A DNA stretch of 64,000 nucleotides from the NCBI GenBank assembly GCA_902775895.1, contig CACYNO010000003.1, positions 1 to 64,000 on the forward strand, read 5' to 3'. This document shows, piece by piece, positions 20,265 to 28,953 of the stretch. The position numbers and the translations under genes were made by a program. This DNA is from an uncultured Lachnospiraceae bacterium. Lineage in GTDB: Bacteria; Bacillota; Clostridia; Lachnospirales; Lachnospiraceae. The notes beneath the pieces are model-generated. The model was not told where the DNA came from. It saw only the letters and a list, made by a program, of their open reading frames with translations, and did no database searches. The stretch's first letter is position 1; each line of letters opens with the position of its first letter.

Positions 20265-22379
20265 ATGGGTAGAGAATATCCTTTGGAGCGTACCAGAAAC
20301 ATCGGAATCATGGCTCATATCGACGCAGGTAAGACTACTCTTACAGAGCGTATCCTTTATTATACCGGTATCAACTACAAGATAGGTGATACACATGAAG
20401 GAACAGCCACGATGGACTGGATGGAGCAGGAGCAGGAACGTGGTATCACTATCACATCCGCTGCTACCACATGTCACTGGACACTTGAAAAAGAACATAA
20501 GCCGGCTCCCGGTGCTCTTGAGCACCGTATTAACATCATCGACACTCCGGGACACGTAGACTTCACTGTTGAGGTTGAGCGTTCACTGAGAGTCCTTGAC
20601 GGAGCTGTTGGTGTGTTTGCTGCCAAGGACGGTGTACAGCCCCAGTCTGAGAACGTATGGAGACAGGCTGACAAGTACGGCGTACCCCGTATGGCGTTTA
20701 TCAACAAGATGGATACCGTAGGAGCTGACTTCTACGGTTCCGTAAAGCAGATCGAGACTAAGCTCGGTAAGAACCCTATATGCCTTCAGATCCCTATCGG
20801 AAAAGAAGACGAGTTCAAGGGTATCATTGATCTTTTTGAGATGAGAGCTTATTTCTATAATGATGACAAGGGTGATGACATCACCGTTGATGATATCCCT
20901 GCCGATCTTAAGGATGAGGCTGATAAGTATCACACAGAGCTTATAGAGAAGGTATGTGAGCTTGATGATGATCTTATGATGCAGTACCTTGAGGGCGAGG
21001 AGCCTGCAGTAGAAGACATGAAGAAAGCTCTTCGTACTGCTACTATCGACAACAGAGCCATCCCTGTTTGCTGCGGAAGTGCTTACAAGAACAAGGGTGT
21101 TCAGAAGCTTCTTGATGCTGTTCTCGAGTACATGCCTGCACCTACGGATATCCCTGATATCGCAGGTGTTGACATGGATGGAAACGAGATCACAAGAAAG
21201 TCTTCTGATGACGAGCCTTTCTCAGCTCTTGCATTCAAGATCATGACAGATCCTTTCGTAGGAAAGCTTGCTTTCTTCCGTGTTTATTCAGGAACACTCA
21301 AGACGGGATCTTATGTGCTTAATGCTACAAAGGGCAAGAAAGAGCGTGTAGGACGTATCCTTCAGATGCACGCAAACTCAAGAAGCGAGCTTGAGATCGT
21401 TTACTCAGGTGATATCGCTGCGGCAGTAGGTCTTAAGATGACTGTTACCGGTGATACCATCTGCGACGAGCAGCATCCCGTTATCCTTGAGTCTATGGAG
21501 TTCCCTGAGCCGGTTATCGAGCTTGCTATCGAGCCTAAGACAAAGAATGACCAGGGCAAGATGGGCGAGGCTCTTGCAAAGCTTGCTGAGGAAGATCCTA
21601 CATTCAAGGCACATACCAATACTGAGACAGGACAGACCATCATCGCAGGTATGGGTGAGCTTCATCTTCAGATCATCGTTGACCGTCTCGTAAGAGAGTT
21701 CAATGTAGAGGCTAACGTTGGTGCACCTCAGGTTTCTTACAAAGAGTGCTTTACACAGCCTGTTGACGTTGAGAGCAAATACGTTAAGCAGTCCGGTGGT
21801 CGTGGTCAGTACGGACACTGTAAGGTTCGCTTTGAGCCTATGGATCCCAATGGCGAGGAGACATACGAATTTGCATCAGAGATCGTGGGTGGTGCTATTC
21901 CTAAGGAATACATCCCTGCAGTAGGCGAAGGTATCGAGGAAGCAGCACAGAGCGGTATTCTTGCAGGATATCCGGTTCTCGGTATCAAGGCTACCGTTTA
22001 TGACGGTTCCTACCACGAAGTGGACTCATCCGAGATGGCGTTCCACATCGCAGGTTCCATGGCATTCAAGGACGCTATGGCTAAGTCAAATCCTGCTATC
22101 CTTGAGCCTATCATGAAGGTTGAGGTTACCATGCCTGAAGAGTACATGGGTGATGTTATCGGTGATCTGAACTCACGCCGTGGACGTATCGAGGGTATGG
22201 AGGACATCGGAGGAGGAAAGATGGTTAAGGCTTTCGTTCCACTTTCAGAGATGTTCGGTTATGCTACCGATCTTCGTTCCAGCACACAGGGACGAGGCAA
22301 CTACTCAATGTTCTTCGATAAGTACGAGCAGTGCCCGAAGAACGTTCAGGAAAAGATCGTTGCAAGCAAATCAGAGTAA
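20265..22379 (+). CDS. fusA: Translation elongation factor G
   Basis: 704 residues. GTPase motifs [17 protein letters not shown] and NKMD; domains II to V follow. Catalyses translocation and, with RRF, ribosome recycling. AGGAGG ribosome site, 24 bases after rpsG. The N-terminal GTPase has [16 protein letters not shown], as in true EF-G. Confidence 0.98.
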   Translation: MGREYPLERTRNIGIMAHIDAGKTTLTERILYYTGINYKIGDTHEGTATMDWMEQEQERGITITSAATTCHWTLEKEHKPAPGALEHRINIIDTPGHVDFTVEVERSLRVLDGAVGVFAAKDGVQPQSENVWRQADKYGVPRMAFINKMDTVGADFYGSVKQIETKLGKNPICLQIPIGKEDEFKGIIDLFEMRAYFYNDDKGDDITVDDIPADLKDEADKYHTELIEKVCELDDDLMMQYLEGEEPAVEDMKKALRTATIDNRAIPVCCGSAYKNKGVQKLLDAVLEYMPAPTDIPDIAGVDMDGNEITRKSSDDEPFSALAFKIMTDPFVGKLAFFRVYSGTLKTGSYVLNATKGKKERVGRILQMHANSRSELEIVYSGDIAAAVGLKMTVTGDTICDEQHPVILESMEFPEPVIELAIEPKTKNDQGKMGEALAKLAEEDPTFKAHTNTETGQTIIAGMGELHLQIIVDRLVREFNVEANVGAPQVSYKECFTQPVDVESKYVKQSGGRGQYGHCKVRFEPMDPNGEETYEFASEIVGGAIPKEYIPAVGEGIEEAAQSGILAGYPVLGIKATVYDGSYHEVDSSEMAFHIAGSMAFKDAMAKSNPAILEPIMKVEVTMPEEYMGDVIGDLNSRRGRIEGMEDIGGGKMVKAFVPLSEMFGYATDLRSSTQGRGNYSMFFDKYEQCPKNVQEKIVASKSE

Positions 22380-22386
22380 TATACAG

Positions 22387-22415
22387 TTGAAATATTTAAG
22401 CAAATAAAATATAAT
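22387..22415 (+). promoter_or_regulatory. Sigma-A promoter of tuf
   Basis: TTGAAA (22387-22392), 17 bases, TATAAT (22410-22415), in the 80-base fusA-tuf gap. Gives tuf its own transcript in addition to readthrough. The small hairpin CGAGTGTGACTCG lies downstream in the leader. Confidence 0.75.
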
Positions 22416-22459
22416 ATAACGAGTGTGACTCGCTATACATTTAAGGAGGATAATTTAAA

Positions 22460-23653
22460 ATGGCTAAAGAAAAATTCGAGCGTAATAAACCGCACGTTAA
22501 TATTGGTACAATCGGTCACGTAGACCACGGTAAGACTACTCTTACAGCTGCTATCTCCAAGACTCTTAACGCAAGACTTGGAACAGGTGATTTCGTAGAT
22601 TACGATAACATCGACAAGGCACCTGAAGAAAGAGAAAGAGGAATCACAATTTCTTCTTCACACATCGAGTATGAGACAGAGAAGAGACACTATGCACACG
22701 TTGACTGTCCGGGACATGCTGACTACGTTAAGAACATGATCACCGGTGCAGCTCAGATGGATGCAGGTATCCTTGTTGTTGCTGCTACAGACGGTGTTAT
22801 GGCTCAGACAAGAGAGCACATTCTTCTTGCTCGTCAGGTAGGCGTTCCTTATATCGTTGTATTCATGAACAAGTGTGACATGGTAGACGATGAGGAGCTT
22901 CTTGACCTTGTAGAGATGGAGATCAGAGAGCTTCTTAACGAGTATGACTTCCCGGGTGATGATACTCCTATCATCAGAGGTTCTGCTCTTAAGGCTCTTG
23001 AGGATCCTTCAGGTGAGTGGGGTGACAAGATCCTTGAGCTTATGCATACTATTGATGAGTATGTTCCGGATCCGACAAGAGAGACAGACAAGCCTTTCCT
23101 TATGCCTGTTGAGGACGTATTCACTATCACAGGTCGTGGTACCGTTGCTACAGGTAGAGTAGAGCGTGGTACACTTCACCTTAATGACGAAGTTGAGATC
23201 GTTGGTATCTCTGATGAGACACGTAAGGTAGTTATCACAGGTATCGAGATGTTCAGAAAGCTTCTTGACGAGGCTCTTCCGGGAGATAACATCGGAGCAC
23301 TTCTTCGTGGTATCCAGAGAGACGAGATCGAGAGAGGACAGGTTCTTTGCGCACCTGGTTCTGTAACTCCTCACAAGAAGTTTACAGCTCAGGTTTACGT
23401 TCTTACAAAGGACGAGGGTGGACGTCATACACCTTTCTTCAACAACTATCGTCCACAGTTCTACTTCAGAACAACAGACGTTACAGGTGTTTGCGAGCTT
23501 CCTGCAGGTACAGAGATGTGCATGCCCGGAGATAACGTAGAGATGACTGTAGAGCTTATCCACAAGGTAGCTATGGAGCAGGGTCTTCGTTTCGCTATCC
23601 GTGAGGGTGGACACACAGTAGGTTCAGGAGCAGTTGCTACGATCATAGAGTGA
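22460..23653 (+). CDS. tuf: Translation elongation factor Tu
   Basis: 397 residues, complete. G1 [10 protein letters not shown]3 DCPGHADY, G4 NKCD (137-140), G5 SAL, then domains 2 and 3. It delivers aminoacyl-tRNA to the ribosome. The threonine in GGHTVGSG (T386) corresponds to the EF-Tu threonine phosphorylated by Doc. Strong AAGGAGG site. Residues 121-397 recur with identical protein sequence, but about 50 synonymous codon changes, as the second half of the gene at 27134-28585. Confidence 0.99.
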   Translation: MAKEKFERNKPHVNIGTIGHVDHGKTTLTAAISKTLNARLGTGDFVDYDNIDKAPEERERGITISSSHIEYETEKRHYAHVDCPGHADYVKNMITGAAQMDAGILVVAATDGVMAQTREHILLARQVGVPYIVVFMNKCDMVDDEELLDLVEMEIRELLNEYDFPGDDTPIIRGSALKALEDPSGEWGDKILELMHTIDEYVPDPTRETDKPFLMPVEDVFTITGRGTVATGRVERGTLHLNDEVEIVGISDETRKVVITGIEMFRKLLDEALPGDNIGALLRGIQRDEIERGQVLCAPGSVTPHKKFTAQVYVLTKDEGGRHTPFFNNYRPQFYFRTTDVTGVCELPAGTEMCMPGDNVEMTVELIHKVAMEQGLRFAIREGGHTVGSGAVATIIE

Positions 23654-23660
23654 TCGCGAA

Positions 23661-23800
23661 CAGATTTTGCGCGGAGCACAAATAAAAAAAGTATCCTTGA
23701 GAGTTTACTCTCAAAGGATACTTTTTTTGTTTGTATTGCGCGCCATCGGCGCGTGCGGATTGGACGCGAAGCGTACAAGACGCTACGCGCGCAAAATCTG
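23661..23800 (+). repeat. Structured 3' element of tuf (terminator plus hairpins A and B), copy 1
   Basis: A 13-bp inverted repeat, CAGATTTTGCGCG (23661-23673) and CGCGCAAAATCTG (23788-23800), brackets three features: the tuf terminator, hairpin A (CGCGCC-ATC-GGCGCG, 23739-23753) and hairpin B (ACGC-GAA-GCGT, 23764-23774). TGCGGATTGG separates A from B, and ACAAGACGCTA follows B. A near-identical copy follows the Fic-EF-Tu gene. Partial echoes (GCAAGACGCT, GCTCTCAGTCCG, ATTGGACGCC) fill 23801-23875. Confidence 0.8.
23687..23728 (+). terminator. tuf terminator
   Basis: AAAAGTATCCTT-GAGAG pairs with CTCTCAAAGGATACTTTT (one bulge) and is followed by a T run. The symmetrical A and T runs make it likely to work in both directions, which suits the reverse-strand toxin gene at 23889. 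Confidence 0.9.
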
Positions 23801-23888
23801 AGGGCAAGACGCTCCGCTCCGTATAGGACAGCCGAACTACGCAGACGCCTTGCTCTCAGTCCGTATTGGACGCCAAATTTATTTAATG

Positions 23889-24272
23889 CTACATAAGAGC
23901 GTCAAGTCTTTTGCTCAACTTTTTATCAAAAGTTACCACATCTATACCAAACACCTCATGATACCCACAAATAAGACAATCTACAAAATCCAGAGAACCG
24001 GATTCAAACTCACAAAGAGCAAATTTTAGGACATCCGGATATAAGATTATTATTTCTTTAGAAAAAGTATGCAAAGCCTTAGCGCATTCTTTTCTATTTA
24101 CTGAATATATGCCGGTCAGAACGTACACCACTTCTGCGATTACCTCCAAAGAAGTTATACACTGACGATAAGAAATAATTTCTTTAACCTGCTCGTATTG
24201 CGCCGGAATGTCACCCAGCAAGTACCTGAGTATGGCGTTGGCGTCAAGAAAACAGCTCCTATTTTTTTCCAT
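23889..24272 (-). CDS. PIN-domain toxin (VapC-like)
   Basis: 127 residues. Starts with the PIN hallmark CFLDANAILRYLLGD (D10), then E43/E47, D95/D98 in GSLDFVDCLI, and D116 in VVTFDKKL, giving the usual acidic quartet for metal-dependent RNA cleavage. The start overlaps the end of the antitoxin gene by 14 bases, so the two are coupled. PIN toxins generally cut tRNA or rRNA; the target here is unknown. Confidence 0.88.
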   Translation of the reverse strand: MEKNRSCFLDANAILRYLLGDIPAQYEQVKEIISYRQCITSLEVIAEVVYVLTGIYSVNRKECAKALHTFSKEIIILYPDVLKFALCEFESGSLDFVDCLICGYHEVFGIDVVTFDKKLSKRLDALM

Positions 24273-24555
24273 ATTTCTTGCTTACTACATGATCCCATGC
24301 AGTTTTCTCCTTTTTTATAAGTTTTGAGTCAGCATACTTTTTCAAAATTCCGGCAGCAGATCCGCCACTTTCTATCTCTATCAAAGCATTCGGTTGTTCC
24401 GCATATATGTCAAAAGGAATCCTCTTTTCCCTGCTTACTGTCTTAGCAAAGATTGTAAATGCAGCAGACATAGACATCCCCATTTGTTTGCAGACAGATT
24501 CCATCTCACGTTTAAGATCTTTATCCATACGAAAATTAACCATAGTGGTTGCCAT
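24259..24555 (-). CDS. RelB/DinJ-family antitoxin
   Basis: 98 residues. N-terminal ribbon-helix-helix (TTMVNFRMDKDLKREMESVCKQMGMSMSAAFTIFA) as in DinJ/RelB, with a lysine-rich C-terminal part that should wrap the toxin. A very strong ribosome site (AGGAGGTGAT, reverse strand) precedes it. DinJ/RelB antitoxins usually pair with YafQ/RelE toxins; here the partner is a PIN protein. Confidence 0.85.
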   Translation of the reverse strand: MATTMVNFRMDKDLKREMESVCKQMGMSMSAAFTIFAKTVSREKRIPFDIYAEQPNALIEIESGGSAAGILKKYADSKLIKKEKTAWDHVVSKKYGKK

Positions 24556-24578
24556 AAGATCACCTCCTGTTAAAGGAT

Positions 24579-24607
24579 ATGTTACGTATTTGTATATGAA
24601 ATGTCAA
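24579..24607 (-). promoter_or_regulatory. Promoter of the RelB-like/PIN operon
   Basis: On the reverse strand TTGACA (24607-24602), 17 bases, TAACAT (24584-24579), just before the antitoxin gene. Confidence 0.75.
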
Positions 24608-24686
24608 GTAAATGCTTTACATTTATTGTGCATTACAATCGAGAGATGCTATTACACTCCTCTGTTGTGGGAATTAAATATAAATA

Positions 24687-24717
24687 TTGACAGAAAAAAA
24701 AAAAAAACAGATAAAAT
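24687..24717 (+). promoter_or_regulatory. Promoter with an A14 tract in its spacer
   Basis: TTGACA (24687-24692) and TAAAAT (24712-24717) separated by 19 bases, 14 of which are an uninterrupted A run (24694-24707). The spacer is two bases longer than optimal, so slippage in the tract could switch expression of the surface protein that follows. Confidence 0.6.
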
Positions 24718-24784
24718 ATACGTGAAAATAGTAACAAAAGATTTTTCGTAAGTGGTTTGAGTGATAGGAAGAAAGGAGTATACG

Positions 24785-26950
24785 ATGAGGAAAAGTAAGA
24801 GATTAATGAAAAAATTATCCATGGCCGGATTAGTTGCGGCAGCGGTTGTTGGCGGGTTTTCTCTGCCGTTGGTTACGAGTTCGGTTGCATCGCAGGAAGT
24901 TCATGCGGCAACGGATGTAGTAATAAATGCGACAAATTTTCCTGATGCTAATTTTAAAGAATATGTAATGCTGGAAGTTGATTCAAATAGTGATGGGGTA
25001 CTAAGTAAAAGTGAAATAAAAAATTGTAAGAGAATAGATTGTAGGGCAAAAGGCGTTTTACAGTTGAAAGGAATAGAGTTTTTTGGAGAATTAGAAGAAC
25101 TGTGGTGTGGCAATAACAATATATCAAGATTAGATATTAGTAAGAACGTTAAGTTAAAAGATTTATCTTGTTCTTGTAATAATATTAGAGACTTAAATTT
25201 GAAAAATAACTTAGAACTAACTCAATTGGCATGCGATAACAATATGTTAGAAAGATTGGATTTAAGCAAAAACACCGCATTAGAGATATTATTTTGTTTT
25301 GATAACAAATTAGGAAGTATTGATTTAAGTAAAAATACTTCTTTATGGTATGTTGACGTTGGAAAACAATCAAAAGAAATAAAAACTACAAATAAAGAAG
25401 TAAAACTTAATGACATAGATCCGTTATTAAATCAGACAAATATTTCATATGTAAAAAATGCAGTTCTATCTGGAAATAAATTTGTTAACATTACCAGTAA
25501 TAATATTACATATCATTATAATACAGGATATGAAAGCAAAAAGATGAGTGTTGTTCTAAATGATACAACGGTCTATGTAACAGGTGTAAAGCTTAATAAA
25601 ACATCAGTTAACCCAACAGTAGGAGATACAGTACAACTAACTGCAACCGTAAGTCCTTCGGATGCTACAAATAAGACGGTTTATTGGAGTAGTAGCAACC
25701 CGTCTGTAGCAACTGTAGACGGAGCAGGAAAAGTTACAGCTAAAGGAGCAGGCACTGCAAAGATAACTGTAAAGACTGATGATGGATCAAAGACTGCAAC
25801 CTGTACCATAACAGTAAAGAATAAGACAGTAAATGTAACAGGTGTAAAGCTTAATAAAACATCAGTTAACGCAACAGCAGGAGATGCAGTACAACTTACA
25901 GCAACAGTTAATCCTGAAAATGCAACGAACAAAGGAGTTACATGGTCCAGTAGTAACACAGTTGTTGCAACTGTAGATTCAAACGGAAAAGTTGTTGCAA
26001 AAAAAGCGGGAACTGCAAAGATTACTGTAAAGACGAAAGATGGAGGAAAGACTTCTGCTTGTACGGTGACTGTTGAAGCAAAAAAAGTAGCGAAAAAGAA
26101 CGGCTGGTATAACGAGGGCGGCTTTAGATATTACAAAGACGGCGTAGCCTACAAAGGCTGGCACAAGATGGGAAAAGCCGAGGGCGAAAAGACAGAGCAC
26201 TGGTCATACTTCGGAAAAGACGGAAAGATTTATACCGGATGGAAAAAGATGGGTAAGGCTGAGGGTGAGAAAACCGAGCACTGGTCATATTTTGGAGACA
26301 ATGGCTGGCTGCGTACAGGCTGGCAGAAGATGGCAACAAAGGCAAATCCTGACGGAAAAAATGCACAGCATTGGAGTTACTTTGGAGCTAACGGTTGGCT
26401 GCGTACAGGCTGGCAGAAGATGGCAACAAAGGCAAATCCTGACGGAAAAAATGCGCAGCATTGGTCATACTTCGGAAACAATGGATGGTTGAGAACAGGT
26501 TGGCAGAAGATGGCGACATCATCAAACCCTGACGGAAAGAATGCACAGCATTGGAGTTACTTCGGAGCTAACGGTTGGCTCAGAATCGGAATGCAGAACA
26601 TGGCAACGTCATATAATCCGGATGGAAACAATAAACAGCACCGTTCGTATTTCGGGGGAAACGGTTGGCTTGTAGTCAATAAAAAATTCAGTCTCAGCGG
26701 TAAGAATTATTCTGCAGACGGTAAAGGCTGGGTGACAGAGGTAAAAAAGACAAGTACCGGCAATGCGGGTACTACAAAAGCAGCGGCAACAAGCGGAACC
26801 TACATTTTAAATCTTAACTCAAAAGTATTTCATAAGTCTAACTGTGGTTCAGTGACAAGAATGAGTGCTTCAAATAAAAAGAGTTTTAACGGTACAAGAG
26901 CTCAGGCAATAGCGCAAGGATACACACCATGTCATAATTGCAACCCTTGA
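24785..26950 (+). CDS. Secreted surface protein: LRR, two Big_2 domains, cell-wall-binding repeats, zinc-ligand tail
   Basis: 721 residues from ATG 24785 (GAAAGGAG upstream). A signal peptide (KKLSMAGLVAAAVVGG, cleavage near VHA-AT, residue 41) is followed by an EF-hand-like DSNSDGVLSKSE and about five short leucine-rich repeats (LDISKNVKLKDLSCSCNNI type). Two Big_2 Ig-like domains follow (about 263-343 and 349-430), then some seven aromatic wall-binding repeats (about 437-655). The C-terminus has HKSNCGS and CHNC, four potential zinc ligands like the tail found on some secreted nucleases and metallo-beta-lactamase proteins. Probably a wall-attached adhesin or binding protein; no enzyme domain is seen. 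Confidence 0.8.
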   Translation: MRKSKRLMKKLSMAGLVAAAVVGGFSLPLVTSSVASQEVHAATDVVINATNFPDANFKEYVMLEVDSNSDGVLSKSEIKNCKRIDCRAKGVLQLKGIEFFGELEELWCGNNNISRLDISKNVKLKDLSCSCNNIRDLNLKNNLELTQLACDNNMLERLDLSKNTALEILFCFDNKLGSIDLSKNTSLWYVDVGKQSKEIKTTNKEVKLNDIDPLLNQTNISYVKNAVLSGNKFVNITSNNITYHYNTGYESKKMSVVLNDTTVYVTGVKLNKTSVNPTVGDTVQLTATVSPSDATNKTVYWSSSNPSVATVDGAGKVTAKGAGTAKITVKTDDGSKTATCTITVKNKTVNVTGVKLNKTSVNATAGDAVQLTATVNPENATNKGVTWSSSNTVVATVDSNGKVVAKKAGTAKITVKTKDGGKTSACTVTVEAKKVAKKNGWYNEGGFRYYKDGVAYKGWHKMGKAEGEKTEHWSYFGKDGKIYTGWKKMGKAEGEKTEHWSYFGDNGWLRTGWQKMATKANPDGKNAQHWSYFGANGWLRTGWQKMATKANPDGKNAQHWSYFGNNGWLRTGWQKMATSSNPDGKNAQHWSYFGANGWLRIGMQNMATSYNPDGNNKQHRSYFGGNGWLVVNKKFSLSGKNYSADGKGWVTEVKKTSTGNAGTTKAAATSGTYILNLNSKVFHKSNCGSVTRMSASNKKSFNGTRAQAIAQGYTPCHNCNP
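26170..26660 (+). repeat. Tandem repeats encoding cell-wall-binding modules
   Basis: Near-identical units of about 90-99 bases (the GGCTGGCTGCGTACAGGCTG block recurs). Two adjacent units at about 26310-26500 differ by very few bases. Related units occur in the L,D-transpeptidase gene at 29190-29560. Confidence 0.85.
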
Positions 26951-26998
26951 CGGGAAACAGACCGGTGATGGAGCAACGGCTCTAAGTTAAATGCCAAG

Positions 26999-27026
26999 GC
27001 GGGACTTTTGATAGTCCCGCTTTTTT
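26999..27026 (+). terminator. Terminator of the surface protein gene
   Basis: GCGGGAC/GTCCCGC stem, 8-base loop, six T. The 48 bases between the stop codon and this stem are GC-rich and may fold, but match no RNA family that I recognise. Confidence 0.85.
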
Positions 27027-27069
27027 GTGTTTGCAGTGAATTGCAATAAAAACAGAATAAACAGATATT

Positions 27070-27100
27070 TTGTCAGGAATTTGTTCATTTATGTTAAAAT
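27070..27100 (+). promoter_or_regulatory. Possible promoter of the Fic-EF-Tu gene
   Basis: TTGTCA (27070-27075) and TAAAAT (27095-27100) with a long 19-base spacer; followed by the ribosome site AAGGGGG ten bases before ATG 27134. A weak but plausible promoter, upstream of the Fic half only. Confidence 0.5.
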
Positions 27101-27133
27101 ATACAAGGATAAACAGCCAAGGGGGTTGCTTTT

Positions 27134-28585
27134 ATGAATTATGACAACGTGCTGGATTTTTGGCTTAAGAAGTGTATAAAAACAGCTGATGAATTATCCG
27201 TGGCTTTAAATAGTCAGAGTGTTTTTTTTGCTTATAATTCCGGAAAAATAGAAAATGACAATATAACATATAATGACACAAGAGAGATATTTGATAAGGA
27301 CGGAGTTATTTTATACACGGGTGATTTGACAACATTGTTTGAGATCAGGAATTCAAAGGATGCATATAATTTACTTCTTGATATTTTTGATAAAAGACCG
27401 GATTTAGATAGTGAATTGTTGTGCAGGTTTCACTATGAGCTCACAAAGAACACTTATGATGAAAGAAGATGGGCGTTAGGAGAGCGTCCGGGAGAGTATA
27501 AAAAGCACGACTATATAACCGGCAAGAATGAAACAGGCGCGTTACCGGAAGATGTTCCGGAAGAAATTGAAGAACTGCTTAATGAGATTAAGACTTTCGA
27601 TAAAAAGAATGCTTTGACAGTAGCTGCATATTTTCATTGTAAGTTTGAAAATATACATCCCTTTGCAGACGGCAACGGCAGAACAGGGCGTATACTGATG
27701 AATTATATTTTACTTAAAAACAACTTCCCGCCTGTAACTATCCATGAAGACATCCTTCTTGCACGTCAGGTAGGCGTTCCTTACATAGTTGTATTCATGA
27801 ACAAGTGTGACATGGTTGATGACGAGGAACTTCTTGACCTTGTAGAGATGGAGATCAGAGAGCTTCTTAACGAGTATGATTTCCCCGGAGATGATACCCC
27901 TATCATCAGAGGCTCAGCTCTTAAGGCTCTTGAGGATCCCTCAGGCGAGTGGGGAGACAAGATCCTTGAGCTTATGCATACTATCGATGAGTATGTACCC
28001 GATCCCACAAGAGAGACAGATAAGCCCTTCCTTATGCCTGTAGAGGACGTATTTACAATTACAGGTCGTGGTACAGTTGCTACAGGTAGAGTAGAGCGTG
28101 GTACACTTCACCTTAACGACGAGGTTGAGATTGTTGGTATTTCCGATGAGACACGTAAAGTAGTTATCACAGGTATCGAGATGTTCAGAAAGCTTCTTGA
28201 CGAGGCTCTTCCCGGAGATAACATCGGAGCACTTCTCCGTGGTATCCAGAGAGACGAGATTGAGAGAGGTCAGGTTCTTTGCGCACCCGGTTCTGTAACT
28301 CCCCACAAGAAGTTTACAGCTCAGGTTTACGTACTTACAAAGGACGAGGGTGGACGTCACACACCTTTCTTCAACAACTACAGACCTCAGTTCTACTTCA
28401 GAACAACAGACGTTACCGGTGTTTGCGAGCTTCCTGCAGGTACAGAGATGTGCATGCCCGGAGATAACGTTGAGATGACTGTAGAACTTATCCACAAGGT
28501 AGCTATGGAGCAGGGTCTTCGTTTTGCTATCCGTGAGGGTGGACACACAGTAGGTTCAGGAGCAGTTGCTACGATTATAGAGTGA
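27134..28585 (+). CDS. Fic domain fused in frame to the C-terminal 277 residues of EF-Tu
   Basis: 483 residues. Residues 1-206 are a class II Fic protein with the inhibitory-helix motif SGKIEN (36-41), a flap-like YITGKNETG, and the complete active-site motif [12 protein letters not shown] (175-186). Fic enzymes usually transfer AMP to a hydroxyl of a protein. The Fic fold stops at PPVTIHED, losing the last helices. Residues 207-483 equal EF-Tu 121-397: G4 (NKCD, 223-226), G5 (SAL) and domains 2 and 3 are kept, but the P-loop, switch I and DCPGH are absent, so it cannot be a working GTPase. The Doc-target threonine is retained (T472). There is no stop or frameshift. It may be an expressed chimera or a recent recombination product with a second tuf gene. 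Confidence 0.93.
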   Translation: MNYDNVLDFWLKKCIKTADELSVALNSQSVFFAYNSGKIENDNITYNDTREIFDKDGVILYTGDLTTLFEIRNSKDAYNLLLDIFDKRPDLDSELLCRFHYELTKNTYDERRWALGERPGEYKKHDYITGKNETGALPEDVPEEIEELLNEIKTFDKKNALTVAAYFHCKFENIHPFADGNGRTGRILMNYILLKNNFPPVTIHEDILLARQVGVPYIVVFMNKCDMVDDEELLDLVEMEIRELLNEYDFPGDDTPIIRGSALKALEDPSGEWGDKILELMHTIDEYVPDPTRETDKPFLMPVEDVFTITGRGTVATGRVERGTLHLNDEVEIVGISDETRKVVITGIEMFRKLLDEALPGDNIGALLRGIQRDEIERGQVLCAPGSVTPHKKFTAQVYVLTKDEGGRHTPFFNNYRPQFYFRTTDVTGVCELPAGTEMCMPGDNVEMTVELIHKVAMEQGLRFAIREGGHTVGSGAVATIIE

Positions 28586-28592
28586 TCGCGAA

Positions 28593-28736
28593 CAGATTTT
28601 GCGCGGAGCACAAATGAAAAAAGTATCCTTGAGAGTTTACTCTCAAAGGATACTTTTTTTGTTTGTATTGGGCGCCATCGGCGCGTGCGGATTGGACTCA
28701 CGAAGTGAGGACAAGACGCTACTCGCGCAAAATCTG
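28593..28736 (+). repeat. Structured 3' element, copy 2
   Basis: Same 13-bp bracket (28593-28605 and 28724-28736), terminator, hairpin A (GCGCC-ATC-GGCGC, 28672-28684) and hairpin B (CTCAC-GAA-GTGAG, 28697-28709). From the stop codon to TGCGGATTGGA only about two bases differ from copy 1. Hairpin B has different stem bases that still pair. Confidence 0.8.
28617..28660 (+). terminator. Terminator of the Fic-EF-Tu gene (duplicate of the tuf terminator)
   Basis: Same stem, loop and T run as the terminator after tuf. Confidence 0.9.
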
Positions 28737-28749
28737 TGTTGTAGCATTG

Positions 28750-28872
28750 CGCGTCTTTGACGCGTGCGGATTGGACTCGCGGTAGCGAGGACAAGACGCT
28801 ATCTGCGCCGGATAGCGCGCTCTCAGTCCGCTTATTCGAAGTGCAGTATCGTGCGGATTGGGCGCGAAGCGG
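28750..28872 (+). repeat. Structured element, copies 3 (without terminator) and 4 (partial)
   Basis: Copy 3 (28750-28800): hairpin A CGCGTC-TTT-GACGCG, the spacer TGCGGATTGGA, hairpin B CTCGC-GGTA-GCGAG, then GGACAAGACGCT. GCTCTCAGTCCG (28819-28830) also recurs from 23852. Copy 4 (28850-28872) is GTGCGGATTGGG with a CGC-GAA-GCG hairpin. Together with copy 2 this accounts for most of the 368-bp gap 28586-28953; no gene is seen there. Confidence 0.75.
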
Positions 28873-28953
28873 ATTTGTTTCAACACATATTTACAAAATA
28901 TAAAATAGTGCTAATATACAGTTGGAAACAAAAAAGACGGGAGGTGGCTGCTT

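Noticed and set aside
26170..26660. Tandem repeats as a CRISPR array
   Set aside because: The repeats are coding, in frame, and without unique spacers.
26951..26998. Possible riboswitch-like sequence after the LRR surface protein gene
   Set aside because: GC-rich with some pairing, but it matches no RNA class known to me and lies at a 3' end before a terminator, not upstream of a gene.
23009..28546. 201-codon reverse frames inside both tuf copies (23009-23614 and 27941-28546)
   Set aside because: They mirror the same EF-Tu coding stretch, and the silent changes in tuf alter their residues freely, so there is no sign of selection on them.
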